Assembly: GCA_018650465.1 (NCBI GenBank)
Contig: JABIFY010000030.1
Coordinates: forward strand, 1-44,932
Length of the DNA stretch: 44,932 bases
Source of the DNA: Alphaproteobacteria bacterium
Lineage (GTDB): Bacteria; Pseudomonadota; Alphaproteobacteria; UBA2966
Direction of reading: 5' to 3'
Below, piece after piece: positions 35,697 to 43,738 of the stretch. Within the stretch, counting starts at the first letter, position 1, and each line of letters starts with the position of its first letter. A program made the translations under genes and the position numbers. Below the pieces are notes generated by a model. The model was not told where the DNA came from. It worked only from the letters and a program-made list of their open reading frames with translations, and made no database searches.

Positions 35697-37331
35697 CTAC
35701 AATTTCCCCTGCTTCTTCTGCTTCCAGACGCCCGCCCGATAAAGGTCCTTGAAGGTCGGGTTCTCCGGTTCTTCAAAATAGTTCGGGTCCAGCAAATCAT
35801 CCGGATGATCCGGCACCAGCTGCTGACTTTCTTCAATCTGGCGCGGTAACTCAGGGTACCGCTTCGTAGCCTTGGTAATCGCTTCCTCAGGCCAGGCCTC
35901 GTAGACATTCTCCTTATAAGCCATGGCCGGATACAATTTTTCGCTCAACTTCAATGGTTGCCCATCGAGACGGACCAGCGGGGGTAATCCACGAAGTTCT
36001 TTGCTTGTCGTTGCGTCAGAATTTATTGATTTGGCGCTCGGGTCTTCATAACGCAGGGCCGTATCAAAGAGATCAGCGCTTTGGGTGGCGCCATTGTGAT
36101 CCTGGTATTCATACGATCCACGACCGAAGACTTTGGCATCTGGTCCAACGTCAATTGCTTGTTCGTCTGACATCAAATTAACCGACGTCAGACCACCATC
36201 TTTGCTCATATGTAATTCGCCAGGATCCGTTTGGCCGTCTTGGTCAACATCCTGCCAAACTCCAAATTTTGACCAGGCCTCATCGCGTTCATCCAGCACG
36301 CCATCTTCGTTGCCGCCTTGTGCGATTTGGTCAAACCAGGCAAGCCCTTCAAGATCAGTTTTTGCCGTAGCCAAAAAATCCTTGAAGGCAATTTCATCCC
36401 AATGCGATATCAGTCTATCGCCGTCTTCATCATAGACCGGTACACCATCATCCGGACTGACCCAGGCCAATAGTTGCCGCCGACCAGTACCCGTAACGTC
36501 AAAGCGCGCCTGAGATTGAGAAGGCGGTATGACGTCAATGCGACCATCTCCATCAAGGTCAAGCACAATGGGAAAACCCCATCCCCCGGCCCCTTCCGTG
36601 TCTGAGCCCAGCCCATCCATACCGAAATCACCTGGTGCACCGGAAAAAGATGCGCTGCCCGTGCTTGAATCGGACGGACCACCCTGGCCCGCGTTGAAGT
36701 TTGCTTCCGCCTGCGATTCTGCGGCACCACCACCTGATCCACCTGTGGCTCCCCAGCCGTCGGCGGCGGAACCTGAAAAGGACTGGCTACCAGTGCTGGA
36801 ATCTGATGTGCCGCCCTGGGCAGAGTTGTATTCAGCTTCAGCCATTGATGAAGGCTTGCCGCCGCCTGATCCCCCTGTGCTGCCCCAGCCTGATTCAACG
36901 CCACCTGGTATGCCTCCCCAGATGTCGATAGACCCAATCTTCGCTTTGGTTTTTTCTCTCTCGGCTTTTTGCCTTTCTGCATATTGGGCAAGCTGTACTG
37001 CCAGTTCTTCTGTGACAGGTCTGGCCAAAGGGTGCGTTACAAATTTGTCAATTGTTCGAGCTACTTTTGTTCTGTTCTGATTGACGGGCCTTTCAGATAG
37101 CGGCCGGTTTTGGTTTACAGGTCGGGGAGGTGCTTTTGGTTTCGGTTTACCTTTGATAAAGTCTTTGAATTTTCCGATATATTTTGGAGCTTGCTTCGCG
37201 CCAGCTATCAATCCGTTAATAAGTGGGCGTGCCCAGGCTGTTTCAATGTTGGTTGTAGTCGCCAACGGACTATCGGTTGTTGGCTGAGAGCCTTTCGGGG
37301 CAAAGAAGTTACTTTCGCCAAAATTTGACAT
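35697..37331 (-). CDS. Cassette B protein: Gly/Ser repeats, RTX-type calcium domain, shared C-terminal domain
   Basis: About 544 residues, function unknown. The N-terminal ~145 residues are Pro/Lys/Gln-rich with a helical part. Two tandem repeats of about 43 residues (about 148-234; each GWG-TGGSGGG ... GQGG/AQGG-SDSSTGS-SFSG) follow. Next is an Asp-rich domain (about 253-431) beginning VLDLDGDGRIDV, then FDVTGTGRRQLLAWVSPDDG and VWQDVDQDGQTDPGEL. This is the pattern of the calcium-binding region in RTX and large secreted proteins. The last 96 residues match cassettes A and C. No N-terminal signal peptide is visible. I chose the ATG at 37331 because GGATAATATC precedes it; the ATG at 37343 lies close behind a terminator T run without a Shine-Dalgarno. 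Confidence 0.75.
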   Translation of the reverse strand: MSNFGESNFFAPKGSQPTTDSPLATTTNIETAWARPLINGLIAGAKQAPKYIGKFKDFIKGKPKPKAPPRPVNQNRPLSERPVNQNRTKVARTIDKFVTHPLARPVTEELAVQLAQYAERQKAEREKTKAKIGSIDIWGGIPGGVESGWGSTGGSGGGKPSSMAEAEYNSAQGGTSDSSTGSQSFSGSAADGWGATGGSGGGAAESQAEANFNAGQGGPSDSSTGSASFSGAPGDFGMDGLGSDTEGAGGWGFPIVLDLDGDGRIDVIPPSQSQARFDVTGTGRRQLLAWVSPDDGVPVYDEDGDRLISHWDEIAFKDFLATAKTDLEGLAWFDQIAQGGNEDGVLDERDEAWSKFGVWQDVDQDGQTDPGELHMSKDGGLTSVNLMSDEQAIDVGPDAKVFGRGSYEYQDHNGATQSADLFDTALRYEDPSAKSINSDATTSKELRGLPPLVRLDGQPLKLSEKLYPAMAYKENVYEAWPEEAITKATKRYPELPRQIEESQQLVPDHPDDLLDPNYFEEPENPTFKDLYRAGVWKQKKQGKL

Positions 37332-37356
37332 GATATTATCCATTCTGTTCGTACAT

Positions 37357-37382
37357 AAAAAAAAAGGCCGCTAAAAGCGGCC
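37357..37382 (-). terminator. Leader terminator directly before the cassette B tag gene
   Basis: On the minus strand GGCCGCT (37382-37376) pairs with AGCGGCC (37372-37366) around three bases and is followed by nine T. The T run ends about 25 bases before the chosen ATG of the tag gene. Same position and type as in cassettes A and C. Confidence 0.85.
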
Positions 37383-37418
37383 GAGATAGATTGTATAATG
37401 AGATTTTTGCTTCTTCAG

Positions 37419-37433
37419 CTAATTCATACTCAT
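37419..37433 (-). promoter_or_regulatory. Leader mini-ORF MSMN* with strong Shine-Dalgarno, cassette B
   Basis: On the minus strand AAAAGGAGAACCTA precedes ATG AGT ATG AAT TAG. It lies between the membrane-protein gene and the leader terminator, matching the position of MNEQ* in A and MT* in C. The Shine-Dalgarno is stronger than that of either flanking gene. Confidence 0.45.
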
Positions 37434-37505
37434 TAGGTTCTCCTTTTCATCGTGGATTGATAGGGGCGTTATTTCTTGTTTTGAATTAACGTTGATTCGA
37501 AGAGG

Positions 37506-38339
37506 TTAATCTCTTTGATAATAGATATCACCAAGAAACACGGCGCTTGAAAACGTAGCAGACAGGGCTTCAGACCAATTTGCGACAACCACAGGGTTGA
37601 TGCCAATAATTTGGTTTGATGAAATCAAACCTTGATGGACATATTGGTCCCATTTTCCGGGTGCGTTGTCGTTTCCAAAGACGTAAAACTGTTCCGGTCC
37701 TGCAAGGACGTCAACTTTGCACATCGATTTCTCAGAGTTTTCAACCAAAATTTCGGGTTTTTCGTCAATACAAACTGCTTGACCAGCCGTGGCCAAAATT
37801 CTACTTGCGAACTCTTCTTGATCAACTTCGTAGACAACGATGTCGCCAACGGTGGGAATCGTTTTCACTTGGCTGGTTTCCCTCACTGGGGTGTACGCAG
37901 CAAATTCACCAAAACAAATTTCAGGACACATTTGCTGGTCAAATGCGAGATATAGTTCAGTATTTTCCAAATGTTCGCTGTCACTAGGCCAATAAAACGC
38001 AGTCAAATAAATCATCGCAATTATTATTGACCGAGTTCCGATGCCTCTGTGACTCAAATTTGCCAAATCAAAAACGACAAAAATGAATGATAGCAAAGTT
38101 GCGAGAAGGAACATCAATATCACCACCTGAAGTCCGAAATACCAGGAGTGTGATACCTTGAAGGGCATTGCATCCATGATTAATATTCCAGCAAGCAACG
38201 GAATTAGCAGGAGCAGGCCAGTTTTTTTCTTCCCTAATGACAGTAGATGCAATCCGGGCACATGTAGAAACAAAAGCAACTTGAGCAGATAACTCATCAC
38301 TTGAGATGTCCTGCCACTTCCAACAAATTTTAATGCCAT
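37506..38339 (-). CDS. Cassette B membrane protein with divergent signal-peptidase-like domain
   Basis: A 277-residue protein paralogous to the one at 21046. Four hydrophobic segments occupy roughly residues 14-140, beginning YLLKLLLFLHVPGLHLLS, followed by KKK and GLLLLIPLLAGILI. The outer domain then resembles type I signal peptidase. VGDIVVYEV matches box D, ASRILATAGQAV matches the strand that normally carries the catalytic Lys (here Ser), and FYVFGNDNAPGKWDQYVHQG followed by IIGIN matches box E. No SMxPT serine box is seen. Cys residues (CPEIC, VC, MC) match those in cassette A and could form disulfides. It is probably a non-catalytic S26 relative. The start is uncertain (38339 or 38297). 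Confidence 0.65.
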   Translation of the reverse strand: MALKFVGSGRTSQVMSYLLKLLLFLHVPGLHLLSLGKKKTGLLLLIPLLAGILIMDAMPFKVSHSWYFGLQVVILMFLLATLLSFIFVVFDLANLSHRGIGTRSIIIAMIYLTAFYWPSDSEHLENTELYLAFDQQMCPEICFGEFAAYTPVRETSQVKTIPTVGDIVVYEVDQEEFASRILATAGQAVCIDEKPEILVENSEKSMCKVDVLAGPEQFYVFGNDNAPGKWDQYVHQGLISSNQIIGINPVVVANWSEALSATFSSAVFLGDIYYQRD

Positions 38340-38511
38340 GTTATCAAACCCGTTAGATCAAAGCGGTTTTACAATAAGGAAAGCTCTGTTCAACTCAAAG
38401 GCATCCATACGCTCTATTATGCAGGGATCAGGGGTGTTTTTTGATTGATCGAGATAGTTTTTTGATATGTGCCAGGATCGACAATCACTCGTCCGTCTTG
38501 ATGGTGTTCAT

Positions 38512-38559
38512 CCCCATCACATCTTTTTGCACAATATACGGTTTTTAAGTATTTGTCAA
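38512..38559 (-). promoter_or_regulatory. Cassette B promoter and conserved initial transcribed region
   Basis: On the minus strand TTGACA (38559-38554), a 17-base spacer and TATTGT (38536-38531) are followed by the 20-base block 38531-38512 that is identical to the one in cassette A. Upstream of the -35, 38566-38580 contains the near-perfect palindrome TACGCATTATACGTA, a possible operator. The leader to the start codon is about 185 bases. Confidence 0.7.
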
Positions 38560-38607
38560 GAAAAATACGCATTATACGTAAATATATTTTGTGACCTTCC
38601 CCTTCTT

Positions 38608-38705
38608 CGTCACTCTGGGCTTGATCCGGAGTCTCTGCAGCTTGTCCGCAATGTGTGCAGGCGGCAAGTCGCCAGAGATTCCGGGTCAAGCCCGGAATGA
38701 CGGCG
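38608..38705. repeat. Palindromic repeat doublet R4 (right border of cassette B)
   Basis: A more diverged doublet. The left arm is CGTCACTCTGGGCTTGATCC.. from 38608. The right arm is ATTCCGGGTCAAGCCCGGAATGACGGCG to 38705. A second internal inverted pair (CTTGTCCGC / GCGGCAAG) lies between them. It sits upstream of the cassette B promoter. Confidence 0.8.
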
Positions 38706-38748
38706 TGTGGTGTGGCAAGGCCGCTCAGAAATTGAGGGGCAGTTGTCC
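38698..38748 (+). repeat. Right copy of ~51-base direct repeat flanking cassette B
   Basis: Matches 35547-35597 in the same orientation with about eight mismatches. It begins at the end of doublet R4, exactly as the left copy begins at the end of R3, and stops just before the stop codon of the convergent-side AhpD-like gene. Confidence 0.65.
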
Positions 38749-38756
38749 CTCAATCC

Positions 38757-39332
38757 CTACCGGTTTTGCCCGTGATATTGCAGGTTAGGCATCATGTCGA
38801 TGGCCAGGGCGACGCGGTTGGACATGTTAAAAAAGGCGGCAGTGTCGGCGACGTCGAAGATATCAGCATCGGAAAAGCCCACATCGCGCAAAGACTGGCG
38901 GTCGGCTTCGTTCATGTTTTTGGGGTTTTCGGTCATCTTGACGGCGAAGTCGAGCATGGTGCGCTGGCGGGGCTCCAGTTTGGCATTGCGATAATTCATG
39001 ACCAGCAATTCACCCAGCACCGGATCACCGGAATAGGCCCGCACGGCCTGGCCGTGCGAGACCAGGCAATAAACACATTTGTTTTCCGACGAAACCGCCA
39101 CGGCAATCATTTCCCGCTCCAGCTTGCTCAGGCCACTGTCGCCCAGCATCAGGCCATTATACATGGCGCTGAAAGCGGCCAGTTTTTCCGGATGCCAGGC
39201 ATAGGCCAGCAATACATTCGGGACCATGCCGAGCTTTTCCTGGCATTTTTCAAAATAGGCCTGGGTGCGTTCGTCCAGGTCGCCCTGTTTCAGATCAAGG
39301 GCCATAACGTGGGTGGGTTGATAGTCAGACAT
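38757..39332 (-). CDS. Carboxymuconolactone-decarboxylase/AhpD-like peroxidase-related protein
   Basis: A 191-residue all-helical protein. The core EREMIAVAVSSENKCVYCLVSHGQAVR has the CxxC plus downstream His of the AhpD/CMD superfamily. The N-terminal EKLGMVPNVLLAYAWHPEKLAAFSAMYNGLM is typical of the uncharacterised peroxidase-related subgroup. Such proteins reduce peroxides or disulfides through the CxxC pair. It follows aroC with a gap of about 66 bases and is probably co-transcribed or has its own promoter. Confidence 0.85.
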   Translation of the reverse strand: MSDYQPTHVMALDLKQGDLDERTQAYFEKCQEKLGMVPNVLLAYAWHPEKLAAFSAMYNGLMLGDSGLSKLEREMIAVAVSSENKCVYCLVSHGQAVRAYSGDPVLGELLVMNYRNAKLEPRQRTMLDFAVKMTENPKNMNEADRQSLRDVGFSDADIFDVADTAAFFNMSNRVALAIDMMPNLQYHGQNR

Positions 39333-39398
39333 AGTCGATTTCCTTAAGGGGGGGCTTTGGGGGTCTTTGCGGAGGGAGTAAAGAGGTTAACCAGCTTA

Positions 39399-40475
39399 TT
39401 AACCTACCTGGCCGCGGTGGCGCAACATGTGATCGGCCAGGGTGCAGGCCATCATGGCTTCGCCCACGGGCACGGCGCGAATGCCGACGCAGGGGTCGTG
39501 GCGGCCCTTGGTCTGGACGTCGGTGTTTTCGCCGTCGATGGTGATGGACTGGCGCGGGGTTAAAATGCTGGAGGTCGGCTTGACGGCGAAGCGCACGACA
39601 ACTTCCTGACCAGACGAGATCCCGCCCAGAATGCCGCCTGCGTGATTAGAGGTAAATTCATGGCCCACATTGCCTGGACCGGCGCGCATTTCATCAGCGT
39701 TTTCCTCGCCGGTGAGGGCGGCGGCGGCAAAGCCCGCGCCGATTTCCACGCCTTTGACGGCATTGATGCTCATCATGGCGGCGGCGAGGTCGGTATCCAG
39801 TTTGGCATAGATCGGCGCACCCCACCCGGCGGGCACGCCCGTGGCAGTGACTTCGATGATGGCACCCACGGACGACCCGCTTTTGCGCAAAGTATCCAGC
39901 TGGTTTTCCCAGCGTGTGGCGGCCTCAGCGTCGGCGCACCAGAAATCATTTTCACTGATGGTGGCATCGTTCCAGTTGTCGCGGTCGATCTGGTCGCCAC
40001 CGACCTGCACCAGGCTGCCCTGGATGTGAATACTTGCACCCAGCACTTTGCGGGCGACAGCACCAGCGGCCACACGGCAGGCGGTCTCGCGGGCTGAGGC
40101 CCGACCCGATCCCCGGTAATCGCGGTCGCCATATTTGGCTCGATAGGTGAAATCGGCATGGCCCGGCCGGTATTTATCCTTGATGTCGTCGTAATCTTTT
40201 GAGCGCGCGTCCGTGTTGGCGATTTCCAGGGCGATGGGTGTGCCGGTGGTGCGGCCTTCGAAGGTGCCGGACATGATGCGGACTTCGTCGCTCTCGCGGC
40301 GCTGGGTAACAAAGCGCGATGTGCCGGGCTTGCGTTTATCGAGCCACGGTTGGATGTCGGCTTCGGTCAGCTCGATCCCCGGTGGGCAGCCATCGATGAC
40401 GCAGCCAATGGCCGGGCCATGGCTTTCGCCCCAGGTGGTCACACGAAAGAGATGGCCAAAGGTATTATGAGACAT
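39399..40475 (-). CDS. aroC: Chorismate synthase
   Basis: A 358-residue FMN-dependent enzyme converting EPSP to chorismate, the last shikimate step. Signatures are [18 protein letters not shown] near the N-terminus, [20 protein letters not shown], and [13 protein letters not shown]-type sequence in the last third. Length is standard. It follows fabI by 18 bases. Confidence 0.96.
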   Translation of the reverse strand: MSHNTFGHLFRVTTWGESHGPAIGCVIDGCPPGIELTEADIQPWLDKRKPGTSRFVTQRRESDEVRIMSGTFEGRTTGTPIALEIANTDARSKDYDDIKDKYRPGHADFTYRAKYGDRDYRGSGRASARETACRVAAGAVARKVLGASIHIQGSLVQVGGDQIDRDNWNDATISENDFWCADAEAATRWENQLDTLRKSGSSVGAIIEVTATGVPAGWGAPIYAKLDTDLAAAMMSINAVKGVEIGAGFAAAALTGEENADEMRAGPGNVGHEFTSNHAGGILGGISSGQEVVVRFAVKPTSSILTPRQSITIDGENTDVQTKGRHDPCVGIRAVPVGEAMMACTLADHMLRHRGQVG

Positions 40476-40493
40476 TGCTTGATATCCCGCGTA

Positions 40494-41306
40494 TCAGACA
40501 GTCGATATATCGGGCGCGTCGACTGCCTTCATGCCCACCACGTGATAACCGGCATCCACATGATGTACTTCGCCGGTGACGCCAGAGGACAAATCGCTGA
40601 GCATATAAACGGCCGACTTGCCTACATCATCAATGTCGACATTTCGGCGCAGGGGTGAATTCAGTTCGTTCCATTTCAGGATATAACGGAAGTCACCAAT
40701 GCCGGAAGCGGCCAGGGTTTTGATGGGACCGGCCGAAATGGCATTGACGCGAATTTTCTGGCGACCAAGATCTTCCGCCAGGTAACGTACGCTGGCCTCC
40801 AGGGCGGCCTTGGCCACACCCATAACGTTGTAGTGCGGGATCACAGCCTCGGCCCCATAATAGCTGAGGGTGATCATGCTGCCGCCATCGGGCATTAATT
40901 TCTCTGCGCGTCGACAAATGGAGGTGAAGGAATAACAACTGATATCCATGCTCATCAGGAAATTCTGACGGCTGGTGTCCACATAGCGGCCTTTCAACTC
41001 GTCTTTATCCGAGAAGCCAATGGCGTGCACAACAAAATCGATCGTGCCCCATTTTTCTTCCAAAGCGGCGAAGGTCGCATCGATGCTGTCTTCGTCGGTG
41101 ACGTCGCAGGGCATGATGATGTCGCTGCCGATGGATTCAGCCAGCGGGCGCAGGCGTTTCTCCAGGGCTTCGCCCTGATAGGTGAAGGCCAGTTCCGCAC
41201 CATGGGCGTGCAAGGCACGGGAAATACCCCAGGCCAATGAGCGTTCGTTTGCGACGCCCATGATCAAGCCGCGTTTGCCTGCCATCAATCCTGTTGGTTC
41301 CGTCAT
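40494..41306 (-). CDS. fabI: Enoyl-[acyl-carrier-protein] reductase (NADH)
   Basis: A 270-residue SDR-type reductase for the last step of the fatty-acid elongation cycle. It starts MTEPTGLMAGKRGLIMGVANERSLAWGI, the FabI-specific NAD site. The catalytic Tyr and Lys are in YNVMGVAKAALEASVRYLAEDLG (Tyr-x6-Lys, as in FabI rather than FabG). I chose the ATG at 41306; the frame also extends to a TTG at 41327. It heads the fabI-aroC pair. Confidence 0.95.
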   Translation of the reverse strand: MTEPTGLMAGKRGLIMGVANERSLAWGISRALHAHGAELAFTYQGEALEKRLRPLAESIGSDIIMPCDVTDEDSIDATFAALEEKWGTIDFVVHAIGFSDKDELKGRYVDTSRQNFLMSMDISCYSFTSICRRAEKLMPDGGSMITLSYYGAEAVIPHYNVMGVAKAALEASVRYLAEDLGRQKIRVNAISAGPIKTLAASGIGDFRYILKWNELNSPLRRNVDIDDVGKSAVYMLSDLSSGVTGEVHHVDAGYHVVGMKAVDAPDISTV

Positions 41307-41393
41307 ATCCCTCACCGTATTGCGCAAATTGCTTCAGGATGAACTTACACCAATGTCCGGTGCAATAAAATGGCTCTAAGGATGGTAAATGGC

Positions 41394-42248
41394 TCAGGAG
41401 GAGGCTTGTTCCTCTTGAATGGCGCCATGATGAATGGCGGCATTGAATTCGGCCCCAAACAGGAAAATAGCCCCCAGCAGATAGAAGAACAACATGGCAA
41501 TCACGATGCCGCCGAGACTGCCATAGGTCACGTCATAATTATTGAAGTGCCCGAGGTAGAGCGAAAAGGCCAAGGCCGCCCCGGCCCACAACAACAAGGT
41601 CAGCACAGCCCCTGGCAGCACCGCAAGCCAGCGCGGTCTGCGGGCGGGCAGCATGGCATAAAGCGCACTGAGCACCAGAAAGATTGATCCAATACTGATG
41701 ACTGCACGGGTTGAGCCAAAATCCAGTATTGTCAAACCGTCATAGCCCAGGGAGCGAGCGGTGTCAGCCCACAGGATGGGCGCAAAAAGCAAGGCTGTGG
41801 AAACGACAAGGATCAGGGCGGCACCGACCACGACCAGGGCGAGGCTTTCCAGCCGGCGTCGCCAGAAGGGAATGATCATGCTCTGGCCAAAGGCCCGCTC
41901 AACCCCGGCACGGGCACCTTCCAGAGCGGACGACGCGGTCCATAAGGCACCGGCGACCCCAAGCGTCAAAAAACCGCCGCGCACTTCTTGTAGGACTTCG
42001 ATCAAGGGACCTTCGAAAACAATGGCGACGTCTTCCGGCATATTTTCCAGAATGTAGGCCACGACCATAGTCCCGGCCTCGGTATTGCCGGCGAAGCCCG
42101 CCAGGGCCACCAGAAAGATCAGAAAGGGAAACAGGGTCAGCAGTCCCATGAACGCCAGATGACCAGCGATCAGGGCGTCACCATTTTTGATGAAGCCGAG
42201 GACGGCATGTTTGAACAGAGTAAAAAGTCGAAGGGCAGGCGTAATCAT
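41394..42248 (-). CDS. YihY/BrkB-family inner-membrane protein
   Basis: A 284-residue protein with about six membrane segments. The family pattern is visible in GDALIAGHLAFMGLLTLFPFLIFLVAL near the N-terminus, ALWTASSALEGARAGVERAF in the middle, and YDVTYGSLGGIVIAMLFFYLLGAIFLFGAEFNAAI at the end. The function of the family is unsettled; it is not an RNase, as once annotated. Its ATG overlaps the DnaJ-like gene's stop by four bases. Confidence 0.9.
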   Translation of the reverse strand: MITPALRLFTLFKHAVLGFIKNGDALIAGHLAFMGLLTLFPFLIFLVALAGFAGNTEAGTMVVAYILENMPEDVAIVFEGPLIEVLQEVRGGFLTLGVAGALWTASSALEGARAGVERAFGQSMIIPFWRRRLESLALVVVGAALILVVSTALLFAPILWADTARSLGYDGLTILDFGSTRAVISIGSIFLVLSALYAMLPARRPRWLAVLPGAVLTLLLWAGAALAFSLYLGHFNNYDVTYGSLGGIVIAMLFFYLLGAIFLFGAEFNAAIHHGAIQEEQASS

Positions 42249-43309
42249 TCCTGCAGTTTACGGAAATTCCCCCGAACATCATAGTCGTTGCCAGGGGCCC
42301 ATTGTTTGACCAGTTTTTCGAAGCCCGTCGCATTGTCGGGCAAGACAACCCGGATCACCAGATGCTGGTCACCGCGGGTGCCGGATTTGGTGTCCACAAT
42401 GCCCTTGCCCTTGAGGCGCAGACGCACGCCAGCGTTTGATCCTTTAGGTACGGTCACGCTGACGGGGCCATCTATGGTGGGGACCTCGACAACGCTGCCC
42501 AGCACGGCTTCTTGTATGGTCACCGGCAGTTCCACATGGATGTCCGTACCGACCCGCACAAACCACGGGTGATGTTTAACCGAGATTTCGACCAGGGCGT
42601 CGCCAACTGTTTTGCCTTTGCCTTTTTCGCCCATACCTTTCAGGCGGATGATCTGGCCGTCTTCCACGCCCGGCGGCACGGTGACAAAAACATCCTGGCC
42701 TGGCGTCAGGGTCATGCGCTTTTTGCCGCCCTTGATGGCATCCAGCAAACCGATTTCCAGTTTGCAGCGCCGATCCAGATCGCTTTCTCGCTGTTTGGCC
42801 CCGCCGCGCGTTGGCGGTGATTTTTTGTCTTTGCGAAACAGGGGTTGGAAAATATCAGTGGCTGAAAAGCCGCCAAAGCCAAAATTGTTAAAGCCGCCTT
42901 CTTCGACGGTGGCCTCAGCCTTGGGTGCGGGCGGTGCCTGAGGTGGCGTTTTGAAATTTGCACTGGTCTTGCCGGGCGACGCTTGTTTTGCCCCGAAAGG
43001 GTTTTTGGCCTTGCTGCTGGCGGGGCGTGCCTGTTTGCGCGCACCGGGTTTTGGCGGTGGTGGTGGCGGACGGTAGCCCGCCTGGCGATTGCCGTTGGCG
43101 TCTATTTCCCCGCGATCAAATTTTGATCGTTGTTTGGCATCGCCCAGCACATGATAAGCAGAGGCAATTTCCTTGAATTTTTCCGCAGCGGAGGCATTAC
43201 CCGGCTGTCGGTCCGGGTGCAATTCCTTGGCCAGCCGCCGATAATTCTGCTTGATTTCCGCCTGACTGGCGCGGCGTGAAATTCCAAGAGTTTGATAGGG
43301 ATCCAGCAT
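42245..43309 (-). CDS. DnaJ-domain co-chaperone (CbpA-like, no zinc finger)
   Basis: A 354-residue protein. The N-terminal J domain (residues about 3-68, DPYQTLGISRRASQAEIKQNYRRLAKELHPDR) has the HPD needed to stimulate DnaK. A Pro/Ala/Lys-rich linker follows. The C-terminal beta-domain pair (KKRMTLTPGQDVFVTVPPGVEDGQIIRLKG, then HPWFVRVGTDIHVELPVTIQEAVLG) is of DnaJ_C type. The CxxCxGxG zinc finger of true DnaJ is absent. I chose the ATG at 43309. Coupled to the YihY gene by a four-base overlap. Confidence 0.9.
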   Translation of the reverse strand: MLDPYQTLGISRRASQAEIKQNYRRLAKELHPDRQPGNASAAEKFKEIASAYHVLGDAKQRSKFDRGEIDANGNRQAGYRPPPPPPKPGARKQARPASSKAKNPFGAKQASPGKTSANFKTPPQAPPAPKAEATVEEGGFNNFGFGGFSATDIFQPLFRKDKKSPPTRGGAKQRESDLDRRCKLEIGLLDAIKGGKKRMTLTPGQDVFVTVPPGVEDGQIIRLKGMGEKGKGKTVGDALVEISVKHHPWFVRVGTDIHVELPVTIQEAVLGSVVEVPTIDGPVSVTVPKGSNAGVRLRLKGKGIVDTKSGTRGDQHLVIRVVLPDNATGFEKLVKQWAPGNDYDVRGNFRKLQE

Positions 43310-43504
43310 GGCCCAACGTTTTTGATTGATCCTGTTTGCGGCCTGCCAGCACAGCATACCGCAAACGATTATTTAGCCAGAGGAATCATACCAAATGGTT
43401 AATACGGGGGGAGGGGGCGGCTGGTTTTGGCCGAAATGGAACCTGACTGAGAAATCCCGACGCCGGACCCAGCCACCACACGCTCCGTCACCGACCACCA
43501 CACG

Positions 43505-43610
43505 CTCCGTCACCCCGCACTTGATGCGGGGTCTACGCTTCTCCGAATTACACAACGCAGTGCAAAGGGAACAGAAGCATGGATCCCGCATCAAGTGCGG
43601 GATGACGGAG
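43505..43610. repeat. Palindromic repeat doublet R5 (left border of cassette C)
   Basis: Arms from CTCCGTCACCCCGCACTTGA (43505) and to CGGGATGACGGAG (43610) are inverted relative to each other with few mismatches, like R1. Just upstream, about 20 bases (CCACCACACGCTCCGTCACC) occur twice in tandem (around 43473 and 43496), extending the left edge. The rest of the 43310-43738 gap holds a G-rich stretch (43405-43420), this doublet and the terminator below. Confidence 0.88.
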
Positions 43611-43668
43611 TGTGTTAAATCTCGTCCTGGCGGAATTTGCCAATCACAACCGCCCCGACCGCAGGCAC

Positions 43669-43711
43669 AAAAAAGCCGCCCTGAAGTCCTGCAAAGACTG
43701 TCTTGGGCGGC
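43669..43711 (-). terminator. Rho-independent terminator after cassette C
   Basis: On the minus strand GCCGCCC (43711-43705) pairs with GGGCGGC (43681-43675) and is followed by six T. An inner GACAGTCTTTGCAGGAC segment is shared with the cassette B terminator, showing that B and C are related beyond their coding regions. Confidence 0.85.
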
Positions 43712-43738
43712 ACCGCGACTGGGCGAGGGAGGGGGCGT

